Positions 13,281-19,729 of a stretch of 19,729 nucleotides of DNA are shown here, piece after piece. The position numbers and the translations under genes were made by a program. Below the pieces are notes generated by a model. The model saw only the letters and a program-made list of their open reading frames with translations, searched no databases and was not told where the DNA came from. Position 1 is the stretch's first letter. Each line of letters starts with the position of its first letter. The stretch comes from Candidatus Fermentibacterota bacterium (GTDB taxonomy: Bacteria; Fermentibacterota; Fermentibacteria; Fermentibacterales; Fermentibacteraceae), in contig JAAYTY010000164.1 of NCBI GenBank assembly GCA_012523605.1, forward strand, positions 1 to 19,729. Reading direction: 5' to 3'.

Positions 13281-14051
13281 ATGCCCGACATGATCATTCC
13301 GCTCCTGATGCTGGCTGTCTGCGGCCAGGGTGACGAGATTCCCCCCTGCGCCCCCGCTCTTTCCGGTCTGTCGGGAACCCAGATGTTCGAAACGACGGAT
13401 TTCGTGCCAGAGGGCATGCTGCGCATAGGCCTGTCGGGGCGCGCCGACCTTCCGGTAGCGGGAGGGACCGCATGGTCGGCCCCGGTATCGGTCTGCTACG
13501 GCATCGCCGAAGGGATGGAAGCGGCGGCATCCATTCCGGTGTACATTTCCGACGATGCCTGGGGCTTCGACGAGCGCACAGGCGACCTCCGGCTGAGCGC
13601 CAAGTTCCTGTACGAATCGGTGCGGGACGGCACCGCCCTGGCTCTCACAGGCACGATGCAGATCCCCTCCGGAGCGGCCGGCCGTGACGGCGGGTCCAGG
13701 CTGGGCGCCGGGATCGTCACGTCAACCACTTACAGGCTCTTCCGTCTCAGCATCGCCGGGGAGTACTACCTGTGCGGCGGCGACGATCCCTTCGACGCCC
13801 GCCTGAGGGACGGAGCCGGGCTGGACCTGGGCCTGTCCAGTTTCCTTTCCTGGCAGGTAGAGACAACCGCCGTGCTCACGGCCGACACCGACGGAAGCCT
13901 GACCGCGGGGGCGGGCCTAGTCTGCTTCCCGCGGGAGCGTCTGGTCCTGCACCTTTCGGCATGCGCGGACATGGACGACCCCGAGGGTTTCCGGGCTCAG
14001 GCGGGGGCGGCGGTCACGCTCGGCGCGGGAGCGCTCCCGGACGGGATCTAG
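13281..14051 (+). CDS. Outer-membrane beta-barrel protein (transporter-like)
   Basis: 256 residues, start ATG 13281 with GGAGG 5-6 nt upstream. A short hydrophobic signal region is at the N-terminus (MIIPLLMLAVCG). The body alternates beta-strands typical of a porin-like barrel: YGIAEGMEAAASIPVYIS, RTGDLRLSAKFLYESV, ALALTGTMQIPSGAAG and SSFLSWQVETTAVLT. The sequence GDLRLSAKFL after an amphipathic strand recalls the MetA-pathway / 'transporter' outer-membrane group. There is no C-terminal Phe. Function is unknown. Its TAG stop shares a CTAG with the stop of the convergent nifS gene. It is divergent from the 129-aa gene, across the foldable element at 13194-13255. Confidence 0.75.
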   Translation: MPDMIIPLLMLAVCGQGDEIPPCAPALSGLSGTQMFETTDFVPEGMLRIGLSGRADLPVAGGTAWSAPVSVCYGIAEGMEAAASIPVYISDDAWGFDERTGDLRLSAKFLYESVRDGTALALTGTMQIPSGAAGRDGGSRLGAGIVTSTTYRLFRLSIAGEYYLCGGDDPFDARLRDGAGLDLGLSSFLSWQVETTAVLTADTDGSLTAGAGLVCFPRERLVLHLSACADMDDPEGFRAQAGAAVTLGAGALPDGI

Positions 14052-15199
14052 GCGTAGGGGGAGATGCTCCTCAGCCTGGCTATGATGCCGGGCAGGACCT
14101 CGAGGACGAAATCTATCTCGGCGGCGGTCGTGTACCTGCTGAGGCTGAACCTTATGGCGCTGTTGGCGCAGTTCCTGTCGACGTCCATCGCGAGCAGCAC
14201 ATGGCTTGGATCACGGCTTCCGGTGCTGCAGGCCGATCCCGAGGATGCGCTGATCCCCTGCATGTCCAGCAGGGTGAGGATCGACTCGCTCTCCACGCCG
14301 CGGAAGATGATGTTGACCGTGTTCGGGAGCCGCGGGGCCGCACCGCTCGTTATCATGGCCCCGGGACATGTCGCGAGTATCCCCTGCTCGAGCCTTTCGC
14401 GAAGAGCGGTTACGACCGCACGCTCCTCCTCCATGGCTTCGAGGGCGAGTTCGGCGGCCCTTCCCAGGCCGACGATGCCGGGCACGTTGTAAGTACCGGC
14501 CCGCATGCCGCCCTCGTGATGCCCGCCGTGCATGAAGGGCGGCAGGGCGATCCCGGCCCTGACGAAGAGTGCGCCCACTCCCTTGGGGCCGTGCAACTTG
14601 TGACCGGAGAGGCTCAGCATGTCTATACCCATGCGATCCACGTCTATGGGGATCTTGCCCACCGCCTGCACCGCATCGGTGTGGAACAGCACCCCCTCGG
14701 CGCGGGCGAGGGAGGCGGCCTCGGCCAGAGGCATCAGAACCCCCGTCTCGTTGTTGGCGGCCATGACCGAGGCCACGCCGACGGAGGGGCCCAGCAGGAG
14801 CCGGTAGCTGTCGAGGTCCAGACTTCCCTCCGGCGTGACGGCGGCCAGTCCCACCGGATGTCCCGTCTCGCCGAGGTGTCTCGCCGTTTCGAGAACCGCG
14901 GGATGCTCCACAGTCGTGGTCACGATGCCGGGGCGCCCCGGATCTATGGAGCAGCCGCTCTTGAGAGCCCAGTTGTCGCTCTCGGTGCCGCCGCTGGTGA
15001 AGAACACACGGGATGCGTCGGAAGCGCCGATGAGGGCGGCTACGGATGCACGGGCACTCTCCAAAGCCGGCATGACGGAGCTCCCGAAGGTGTGGAAACT
15101 CGAGGGATTCCCATATTCCGCGCCGAGGTAGGGCATCATGGCGTCCACGACCTCGGGGGCCGGCATCGTTGTGGCGTTGTTGTCCAGGTAGGCCTTCAC
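14048..15199 (-). CDS. nifS: Cysteine desulfurase (NifS/IscS family)
   Basis: 383 residues, PLP-dependent; takes sulfur from cysteine as a persulfide and gives it to the Fe-S scaffold. The start is GTG 15199, in a GTGA overlap with the nifU stop. The PLP lysine is Lys201 in SLSGHKLHGPKGVGA, the PLP-stacking His is His99 in VEHP, and the catalytic Cys is Cys324 in SSGSACSTGS. The TSGGTESDN motif at 68-76 binds the PLP phosphate. The active-site loop belongs to the group I (NifS/IscS) type, not SufS. All key residues are present. Being last in the iscR-nifU-nifS operon, it serves housekeeping Fe-S assembly. No nitrogenase genes are in view, so IscS-like would be an equally fair name. Confidence 0.96.
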   Translation of the reverse strand: MKAYLDNNATTMPAPEVVDAMMPYLGAEYGNPSSFHTFGSSVMPALESARASVAALIGASDASRVFFTSGGTESDNWALKSGCSIDPGRPGIVTTTVEHPAVLETARHLGETGHPVGLAAVTPEGSLDLDSYRLLLGPSVGVASVMAANNETGVLMPLAEAASLARAEGVLFHTDAVQAVGKIPIDVDRMGIDMLSLSGHKLHGPKGVGALFVRAGIALPPFMHGGHHEGGMRAGTYNVPGIVGLGRAAELALEAMEEERAVVTALRERLEQGILATCPGAMITSGAAPRLPNTVNIIFRGVESESILTLLDMQGISASSGSACSTGSRDPSHVLLAMDVDRNCANSAIRFSLSRYTTAAEIDFVLEVLPGIIARLRSISPYA

Positions 15200-15783
15200 G
15201 GCTTCAGCTCGACCTCCACGCGCCTGCCCAGTCTCGCTTCCATTGCGGATTCCAGTTCTGCGCGGAGAGTGGAAGCATCGGCGGAGGGGACCCTGAACAC
15301 GACTCTCGAGGGCTTCACTGATTCGACGCCCAGCGCGGAGCCGGCGAGCAGTGCCGAAACCGCAGGCGGAGGAGAGGAAGCGACAGCCATGGCAGCCTCC
15401 TGCACATCGGCGGATTTCCTCCTGAAATCGGCGATGGCGGCATGCAGCGCCTCGTGCCCCATGACCGAACAGTGGTACTTCTCCTCGGGCATTCCTCCGA
15501 GATAGTCGGCGATTTCACGGTTCCTTATCTCCAGCGCCTCCTCGACGGTCCTGCCCTTCGCCATCTCGGTTAGGGCGGATGCGGAGGCGATCGCACCGGC
15601 GCATCCGAAGGTGCGGAATCTGATATCGGAAATCCGGCCCTCGTCATCAACCATGATGTCGAGCGTCATCGCGTCGCCGCATACGGGGGAGCCCACGTCG
15701 GCATGGCCGTCTGCGTTCTCAAGGGTGCCGACGTTCCTGGGATTGGTGAAGTGGTCCATCAGCTTCTCGGAATACTTCCACAT
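15196..15783 (-). CDS. nifU: Fe-S scaffold protein (NifU/IscU N-terminal family) with unusual tail
   Basis: 195 residues. The start is ATG 15783, chosen because IscU proteins begin MW.YSEK.MDHF. A GTG 6 nt upstream would overlap the iscR stop. AGGAAGG lies upstream. The scaffold domain (1-125) carries the three cluster ligands Cys35 (SPVCGDAM), Cys61 (TFGCAGAIASASAL) and Cys105 (KYHCSVMGHEAL), and Asp37. Residues about 130-195 form an extension with no Cys, ending FRVPSADASTLRAELESAMEARLGRR. Full NifU has an Fe-S ferredoxin-like centre and a CXXC Nfu domain there; this does not. It lies between iscR and nifS in a tight operon. Core function is certain; the role of the extension is not. Confidence 0.95.
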   Translation of the reverse strand: MWKYSEKLMDHFTNPRNVGTLENADGHADVGSPVCGDAMTLDIMVDDEGRISDIRFRTFGCAGAIASASALTEMAKGRTVEEALEIRNREIADYLGGMPEEKYHCSVMGHEALHAAIADFRRKSADVQEAAMAVASSPPPAVSALLAGSALGVESVKPSRVVFRVPSADASTLRAELESAMEARLGRRVEVELKP

Positions 15784-15785
15784 GG

Positions 15786-16235
15786 TCACGCCTTCCTGAT
15801 CGAGCCCCTGACGAGGTCCTCCAGCGTATTCCTCATGAGAAGGCCCGCGCAGGAGTCCCTCATCGCGAGCCAGAGGCTCCTCGTGACGCAGTCGCGGATC
15901 CTGCCGCACGGCGCCGCCGCCTTACTGCGCGGAGGCATCCCCGGCAGATCGTCTATGCAGCTCGGGGTGAACATGCCGCTCTCCAGCGCGCATATCACGT
16001 CGAAGAGCCTGATCTCGGAAGGGGGCCGGGTCAGGGTATAGCCCCCTCCAGGACCCCTCCTGCCCTTTACTATTCCCCTGGCCCTGAGCTTCGAGAATAT
16101 CTGTTCGAGATAGCGCGTGGAGACTTCCTCGCTGGCCGCGAGCCCGGCCAGGCTGACCGGCTTGTCGGCCCCGTGACGCACCATCTCGGCCAGAGCCCTC
16201 AGCCCGTACCTGCTCCTCGTCGATATAAGCATCAT
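15786..16235 (-). CDS. iscR: Rrf2/IscR-family Fe-S-sensing repressor
   Basis: 149 residues from ATG 16235. A second ATG at 16232 has better spacing to the GGGAGGG ribosome site and gives MLISTRSRYG, so it may be the true start. The N-terminal winged helix is typical of Rrf2: STRSRYGLRALAEMV, VSTRYLEQIFSKLRARGIVKG and RRGPGGGYTLTR. Three Cys in the ligand region (93, 110 and 116) suit an Fe-S cluster; the spacing CX16CX5C differs from IscR's CX5CX5C. Other Cys are at 82 and 129. Leading the operon with nifU and nifS, it very probably represses Fe-S assembly when clusters are plentiful. It may control its own promoter at 16254-16282. Confidence 0.93.
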   Translation of the reverse strand: MMLISTRSRYGLRALAEMVRHGADKPVSLAGLAASEEVSTRYLEQIFSKLRARGIVKGRRGPGGGYTLTRPPSEIRLFDVICALESGMFTPSCIDDLPGMPPRSKAAAPCGRIRDCVTRSLWLAMRDSCAGLLMRNTLEDLVRGSIRKA

Positions 16236-16253
16236 TCCCTCCCGGAGAGGGGG

Positions 16254-16282
16254 ATATTAGCCGGGATGATGAAGGATGTCAA
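16254..16282 (-). promoter_or_regulatory. Promoter of iscR-nifU-nifS
   Basis: On the minus strand TTGACA (16282-16277) and TAATAT (16259-16254) are separated by exactly 17 bp, near the sigma-70 consensus. The leader would be only about 12 nt. An imperfect repeat CCCTC-CCGGA-GAGGG (16237-16251) covers the start of transcription and the ribosome site. It is a possible repressor site, though it does not look like the known IscR consensus. Confidence 0.8.
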
Positions 16283-16293
16283 TCTGTTCAGGT

Positions 16294-16797
16294 CTATCCG
16301 ACTGTTCTCCTGCCTCTTCGGCTCGTCACTCGAACCGCGCTCAGGATCACCGCGATCAGCACCGCGAGGCCCAGCATCGCGACTACGATCCGCAGAGCCG
16401 TCTGGAGCGGATTGTACATCACTCCCGCACCGGTGAAGGCCAGATCCAGGTCCGCCCTGACGGACGCCGGAGAGTAGTTGCCTCTGTTGCTCATCACGAG
16501 AACCATGTCGCCGAAGCCCTCGATCGGTACCAGCACCCCGCCGGAGGAGTGGCGGATGTAGAAGAGGGTGTCCACCTCGCCCTCATCGACGGCCCAGCGG
16601 TTGAAGTCGTCGATGTGGAAGAGCATCAGTTCCAGATCCAGCGTGTCGGGAGAGATCCCCAGAGAGCCCTGGATGCGGGTGTCCTCGGCCTGCGCCTGGT
16701 CAACGCAGAACTGCACGAACCTGTAGCTCCCGACCGGGATATCCAGCGTCTCGTGCACAAGGCCGAAGGAGCCGCCCGCGAGGGCCAGGATTGCCAA
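16294..16797 (-). CDS. Exported/anchored protein of unknown function, probable non-canonical start
   Basis: At least 167 residues from TTG 16797. The frame extends upstream to a TAA at 16837-16839 and contains no ATG or GTG. GGAGG (16829-16825) lies 27 nt from this TTG but 6 nt from CTG 16818 and 3 nt from ATT 16821. The likely N-terminus is therefore residue-extended (GVLQAALAILALAGGSFG), a signal peptide the TTG start would truncate. A beta-rich extracytoplasmic domain follows (DIPVGSYRFVQFCVD..., LELMLFHIDDFNRWAVDEG), then a C-terminal TM segment (IVVAMLGLAVLIAVILSAV) and a basic tail. The mature domain is thus anchored in the inner membrane, facing the periplasm. I do not recognise it. 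It is divergent from the acyltransferase gene. Confidence 0.7.
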   Translation of the reverse strand: MAILALAGGSFGLVHETLDIPVGSYRFVQFCVDQAQAEDTRIQGSLGISPDTLDLELMLFHIDDFNRWAVDEGEVDTLFYIRHSSGGVLVPIEGFGDMVLVMSNRGNYSPASVRADLDLAFTGAGVMYNPLQTALRIVVAMLGLAVLIAVILSAVRVTSRRGRRTVG

Positions 16798-16829
16798 TGC
16801 CGCCTGCAGAACTCCCAGAATGCACCTCC

Positions 16830-16846
16830 GGGAGTATTATACTCCC
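16830..16846. promoter_or_regulatory. Palindromic operator/promoter between divergent genes
   Basis: GGGAGTAT-T-ATACTCCC is a perfect palindrome with 8-bp arms. Read on the minus strand it contains a perfect -10 box, TATAAT (16841-16836), and on the plus strand TATTAT (16835-16840). The predicted starts of transcription flank it symmetrically, about 10-17 bp from the start codons of both divergent genes. No -35 boxes are apparent. It looks like one regulator could control both genes from one site. Confidence 0.55.
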
Positions 16847-16862
16847 TGCATGGAAGTCCGGA

Positions 16863-17894
16863 ATGGCTGACAACGGGAAGGCTGCAGCAGCAGGGCCGGC
16901 GAGGTCGGCGTACTATGCTCTGACCGGCGCTTTGGCGCGCTCCTGGGGCAGGCTCTCACCGGAGACTCTCGCAAGGATGCTCGGGTTCGTGCGGTTTCTC
17001 GAGGACTCGACCTCTTCCGGGAGGCGAAGGATCTACCTGGGGCATCTCGAGAGAATCCTCCCCGAACTCTCACCGAAGGAGAGAGAATCCGTCCTCCGGG
17101 GCTACTGGGTGGTCCACCAGAGGGCGATGCTGGGGCTCTACCTTGCCGGGGATCTCTCAGGGAGCCCCGGGCGGCGCCGTGTAGAATGGTCGGGAAGGGA
17201 TCTTCTCGAAGAGGCTCTCGCCAGGCGGAGGGGGGTTGTCCTTCTGGCGCCCCACTTCGGCGACGAGAGAACCCTCCATATCCTTCTGGCTCTGTCCGGC
17301 TATTCGGTTCACGTCGTCTCCGCCGACTATTCGGGCGCACCGGAAAGGGTGAGGAGAACCAGGCTCGAAACCAGCATGCGGCTTCACCACGTTGCCTTCC
17401 CGGACGAGAACCCGCGCTGGATGTACAGGACGCTGGAGGCTGGCGATATAGTGCAGATAGCCCCCACCGCCTACGGCGGACCCAGAGGGATTGCCGTATC
17501 GAGCTTCGGCGTCCCGGTTCTGGCCTCGGCCACGCCGTTCAGGCTTGCCGCCGCCACGGGCTGCTGTCTGCTGACGGCTCTGAACCACGCGCTCCCGGGG
17601 CTGCGATACAGAATCGAACTCCATCCGTTCGAGACGACGGGAAATCCCGTATCGGATGTGTGCGCGCTGTTCGACGATCTGTCGTCCATCGGCAGAATGC
17701 ACCCGTGCCAGTACAACTGGATGAACCTGGCGATACGCCACCGGGAGACGAACACACTGTTGAGGCTGGGAAGGATCCCGGCTGACGAGAGGGAACTGGA
17801 ATCGCTGGCCCTGCCGGAGGATGACGATCCACGCCGCATCGGCAGTCTGGCCGCCCTGGCCACGCTCACCCGCCGCGGCGGGACGCCCCGCTGA
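16863..17894 (+). CDS. LpxL/HtrB-like lysophospholipid/lipid A acyltransferase
   Basis: 343 residues, start ATG 16863 with GGAAG 6 nt upstream; earlier in-frame starts would overlap the divergent gene. The conserved block RRGVVLLAPHFGDERTLHILLALSGYSVHVVSADY (123-157, key residues H131, F132, G133) matches the LpxL/LpxM family, whose members carry HFGNWE. The usual HX4E/D catalytic Glu is replaced: H131 is followed by E135 and R136, so Glu is one place early. Further family signs are MRLHHVAFPDENPRWMY and IVQIAPTAYGG. It probably adds an acyl chain to a lipid A-type or glycerolipid acceptor at the inner membrane. It has no N-terminal TM I can see. The end overlaps the convergent gene by 29 bp. 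Confidence 0.82.
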   Translation: MADNGKAAAAGPARSAYYALTGALARSWGRLSPETLARMLGFVRFLEDSTSSGRRRIYLGHLERILPELSPKERESVLRGYWVVHQRAMLGLYLAGDLSGSPGRRRVEWSGRDLLEEALARRRGVVLLAPHFGDERTLHILLALSGYSVHVVSADYSGAPERVRRTRLETSMRLHHVAFPDENPRWMYRTLEAGDIVQIAPTAYGGPRGIAVSSFGVPVLASATPFRLAAATGCCLLTALNHALPGLRYRIELHPFETTGNPVSDVCALFDDLSSIGRMHPCQYNWMNLAIRHRETNTLLRLGRIPADERELESLALPEDDDPRRIGSLAALATLTRRGGTPR

Positions 17895-18603
17895 TGCCTG
17901 CGAGTCCGGCGGCCGCGAAGATCTGCTGCAGCCCGAAGAAGACGAGCAGCACCCCCGCGAAGACGCCCGCCGCAGTCGCAACATGCCCTTCGGCGATTCT
18001 CTCCGAGAAGTCGCGAAGGGATTCGATACCGGACTCGGCCTCTGCCAGAGCATCCCTCGTTCTGTCGAGCCCGGCGATCAGGGAATCCATCGTGAGAGCC
18101 ACCGAGTCGATGGCCGACGACGCCGCTTCGAGCTTCCCCGAGAGTCTGTCCATTCCTTCCAGCGCCTGTTCGCCGGCATCGGCCGCAGCCAGCAGGTCGG
18201 AACTCGTTTGCGAGAAGAGCCCCTGGCGGAGCATCGCCAGAACGGCGGCCAGCTCGGAGATGTCGCCGGCTGCGCCGCGGCTCGCTTCCACGAGGTTTTC
18301 CAGAGTCGTTCCGGTCGAGCCGATGACCTCTCGGGTGGCGTCCACCGCATCGCTCGTGAGCCTGGCGGTTTCGGCTGCCCTGGAGAGGATCGACGAGGAG
18401 GCGCCGAAATCCTCCGTCAGGGCCGACAGGAAGCCCTGTGCCCCCGACAGCCCTTCCGCAGCACCGCGCGCCGTTTCGGAGAAAACGGATCCGTACGCGG
18501 CGGAGAGGGTTATCAGAACAATGCCCGACAGCGCCGCCGCGGCGCCAAGAACGATTCCCGCGATCGCCCAGACTCTGGAAAGCGCTCTCCCGGATGATTC
18601 CAT
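17866..18603 (-). CDS. Two-TM membrane protein with long helical coiled-coil domain
   Basis: 245 residues, start ATG 18603 with AGGAGG 8-9 nt upstream. TM1 spans about 11-35 (VWAIAGIVLGAAAALSGIVLI) and TM2 about 207-230 (TAAGVFAGVLLVFFGLQQIF). Between lie some 170 residues rich in Ala, Ser, Glu, Leu and Asp with heptad-like spacing, for example ALTEDFGASSSILSRAAET and SELAAVLAMLRQGLF. The layout looks like a helical-hairpin domain, perhaps periplasmic, similar in texture to chemoreceptor or tape-like membrane coiled coils, but there is no HAMP or signalling core. I cannot name a family. It is divergent from the IMPase gene and converges on the acyltransferase. Confidence 0.75.
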   Translation of the reverse strand: MESSGRALSRVWAIAGIVLGAAAALSGIVLITLSAAYGSVFSETARGAAEGLSGAQGFLSALTEDFGASSSILSRAAETARLTSDAVDATREVIGSTGTTLENLVEASRGAAGDISELAAVLAMLRQGLFSQTSSDLLAAADAGEQALEGMDRLSGKLEAASSAIDSVALTMDSLIAGLDRTRDALAEAESGIESLRDFSERIAEGHVATAAGVFAGVLLVFFGLQQIFAAAGLAGISGASRRGG

Positions 18604-18687
18604 GAAGCGTCCTCCTCGTGAATCGCGCCGGAGGAGCCAAGATGTCCCATCCCGGGCGGCGGGTAAAGACCGAGGCCTTCACCGGCG

Positions 18688-19500
18688 ATGATCACCGATC
18701 CGCTCGAGCTCTCACGCGGTCTCGCACTTGCTTGCGAGGAGGCCGGGGCGCTCCTGCTATCGATGGCGCGCTCCCGGCCGAGGGCGGAATCGAAGGGCGG
18801 GCACGAACTGGTCACGGAAGCGGATCTCGCCAGCCAGGCCTTGCTCGAGGACAGGCTCTGCAGGCTTCTGCCGGATGTTTCCTTCCTGGGAGAGGAGGGA
18901 TGCGGAGCCCTGCCGGATCCGCCCGTCTGGCTGGTGGACCCCCTGGATGGCACTAACAACTACGCCCACGGGTATCCGGTCTGGTCGGTGTCTGCGGCCC
19001 TGCTGGGCCCGGACGGGATCGAGGTCGCCTGCGTGCACGATCCAGGTCGCGGCGAGACGTTCTCTGCCGCGGCCGGTAAAGGCGCTACGATGAACGGCGC
19101 GTCCATATCGTGCAGTTCGGTCGGACTCGTGGAGAATGCCCTGCTGGCCACCGGCTTTCCCTATTCGCGCACCCCGCAGGATCTGGGATTCGACATGAAA
19201 CCGCTCGTTTACTTCCTCGGACGCGCCCGGGGAATAAGGCGCAGCGGTTCGGCGGCCCTGGATCTCGCCTATGTCGCATGCGGCAGGCTCGACGGCTTCT
19301 GGGAGGAGCATCTCAGACCCTGGGACATGGCGGCCGGTGTTCTGCTGGTCCGTGAGGCGGGGGGAACAGCCGAATCCTGGGACGGCACACCCTGGATCCA
19401 GGCTTCGGAGGGGATAGTTGCGGCCGGAAGGGACTTCATGCCTCTTCTTCGGACAGGTCTGGGGCGCGGAGCGGCAGACGTTGAGCGGCCGTCCCGGTGA
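18688..19500 (+). CDS. Inositol monophosphatase family protein
   Basis: 270 residues, start ATG 18688 with a weak, distant ribosome site. Motifs of the Mg2+-dependent IMPase/FBPase fold are complete: LVTEADLASQ at 41-50, GEEG at 68-71, WLVDPLDGTNNY at 81-92 (metal ligands Asp84 and Asp87, Thr89) and PWDMAAGVLLVREAGG at 211-226 (Asp213). The family dephosphorylates inositol monophosphate, fructose 1,6-bisphosphate, 3'-phosphoadenosine 5'-phosphate or histidinol phosphate. The sequence alone does not say which. GGNN(Y) after the DG core, here GTNNYAHG, is the common suhB-like variant. It seems to be a single-gene unit; a stem-loop spans its stop. Confidence 0.95.
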   Translation: MITDPLELSRGLALACEEAGALLLSMARSRPRAESKGGHELVTEADLASQALLEDRLCRLLPDVSFLGEEGCGALPDPPVWLVDPLDGTNNYAHGYPVWSVSAALLGPDGIEVACVHDPGRGETFSAAAGKGATMNGASISCSSVGLVENALLATGFPYSRTPQDLGFDMKPLVYFLGRARGIRRSGSAALDLAYVACGRLDGFWEEHLRPWDMAAGVLLVREAGGTAESWDGTPWIQASEGIVAAGRDFMPLLRTGLGRGAADVERPSR

Positions 19501-19513
19501 ACGGAACGGCCGC
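19485..19513 (+). terminator. Terminator-like hairpin at the IMPase stop
   Basis: GCGGCCGT (19485-19492) pairs with ACGGCCGC (19506-19513), an 8-bp stem with a 13-nt loop holding the TGA stop. No T-run follows on the plus strand (AAGGGTTCTT only). It may terminate both convergent genes, but the support is moderate. Confidence 0.45.
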
Positions 19514-19537
19514 ATGCAAGGGTTCTTCCGCTATAGC

Positions 19538-19729
19538 TTACAGCTTGACCAGGCGCAGGACTCCGGCCGCGCCGCCGGTGACCCGCACGATGTACGCGCC
19601 GCTGGAAAGCCCCTCGCCCGACAGCACGTAACTGCCGTCGAACTGGTCATCCCTAACGACGCGTCCCGAAGCGTCGAACACCTCGATCCTCGCCCCCGGC
19701 GCCGGGTTGCCGCTGATGACGACGGAATC
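19538..19729 (-). CDS. C-terminal fragment of a secreted protein with a type IX-like sorting domain
   Basis: A 63-codon C-terminal piece ending in TAA at 19538-19540; the rest lies beyond the right edge. The sequence fits the type IX secretion / Por sorting domain: GNPAPGARIEVFDASGRVVR, LSGEGLSSGAYIVRVTGG, and a final LRLVKL. This domain acts as a C-terminal export and attachment signal. It closely resembles in style the tail of the protein at 4269-5738, suggesting a genome with many such exported proteins. The function of the missing body is unknown. Confidence 0.85.
   Translation of the reverse strand, partial: DSVVISGNPAPGARIEVFDASGRVVRDDQFDGSYVLSGEGLSSGAYIVRVTGGAAGVLRLVKL

Noticed and set aside
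13772..15505. 577-codon plus-strand frame opposite nifS and nifU.
   Set aside because: It is the mirror of two genes with complete catalytic motifs and has no motif of its own.
1..19729. tRNA genes, CRISPR arrays, insertion sequences and phage genes.
   Set aside because: No cloverleaf with a T-loop GTTCGAATCC-like core, no regularly spaced repeats, no transposase motifs and no terminal inverted repeats were seen by eye.

Overview
The window looks like chromosomal DNA from an uncultured, high-GC, Gram-negative bacterium. Signs of an outer membrane are two predicted beta-barrel proteins, several signal peptides and a lipid A-type acyltransferase. Two secreted proteins end in FlgD-like or type IX secretion-like C-terminal domains, which points to the FCB superphylum and its candidate-phylum relatives (a Fermentibacteria- or Latescibacteria-like lineage is my guess). 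Arg is often AGG/AGA, genes are packed with 4-bp stop/start overlaps, and TTG and GTG starts recur. I see no tRNA, rRNA, insertion sequence, prophage or CRISPR array.

Layout. (1) 1-450, minus: start of a secreted protein cut by the window edge. (2) 451-796: gene-poor, with a perfect palindrome, a doubtful TAG-interrupted Cys ORF and a clear ArsR-type promoter/operator. (3) 797-3284, plus: metal- or thiol-stress operon of an ArsR repressor (TTG start), a 45-aa Cys-rich protein overlapping it, an exported 82-aa protein with 9 Cys, and an ABC-2 exporter (ATPase plus permease). (4) 3493-5738, plus: a beta-barrel protein and a large secreted protein with a C-terminal FlgD-like domain. (5) 5756-9136, minus: coupled operon of response regulator, histidine kinase, a Cys-rich protein of uncertain family and a GNAT acetyltransferase fused to a YoaP/thioredoxin-like domain. 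(6) 9222-9788, plus: secreted protein of unknown function, with a hairpin before the convergent secDF. (7) 9840-13183, minus: single-chain SecDF, preceded by a 129-aa membrane-anchored protein and two structured, non-coding stretches. (8) 13281-14051, plus: outer-membrane beta-barrel protein. (9) 14048-16282, minus: Fe-S assembly operon iscR-nifU-nifS with a near-consensus promoter. (10) 16294-17894: divergent pair (an exported/anchored protein and an LpxL-like acyltransferase) sharing a perfect 17-bp palindrome. (11) 17866-19500: a two-TM helical protein and an inositol-monophosphatase family enzyme, divergent. (12) 19538-19729, minus: the C-terminal sorting domain of a protein cut by the right edge.

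The best candidates for something undescribed are the ArsR / Cys-rich peptide / ABC exporter cassette, the small membrane protein with structured leaders in front of secDF (arranged like a secretion monitor), and the two-component operon carrying the Cys-rich protein and the GNAT-thioredoxin fusion. All functions are inferred from motifs read by eye; no database search was possible.
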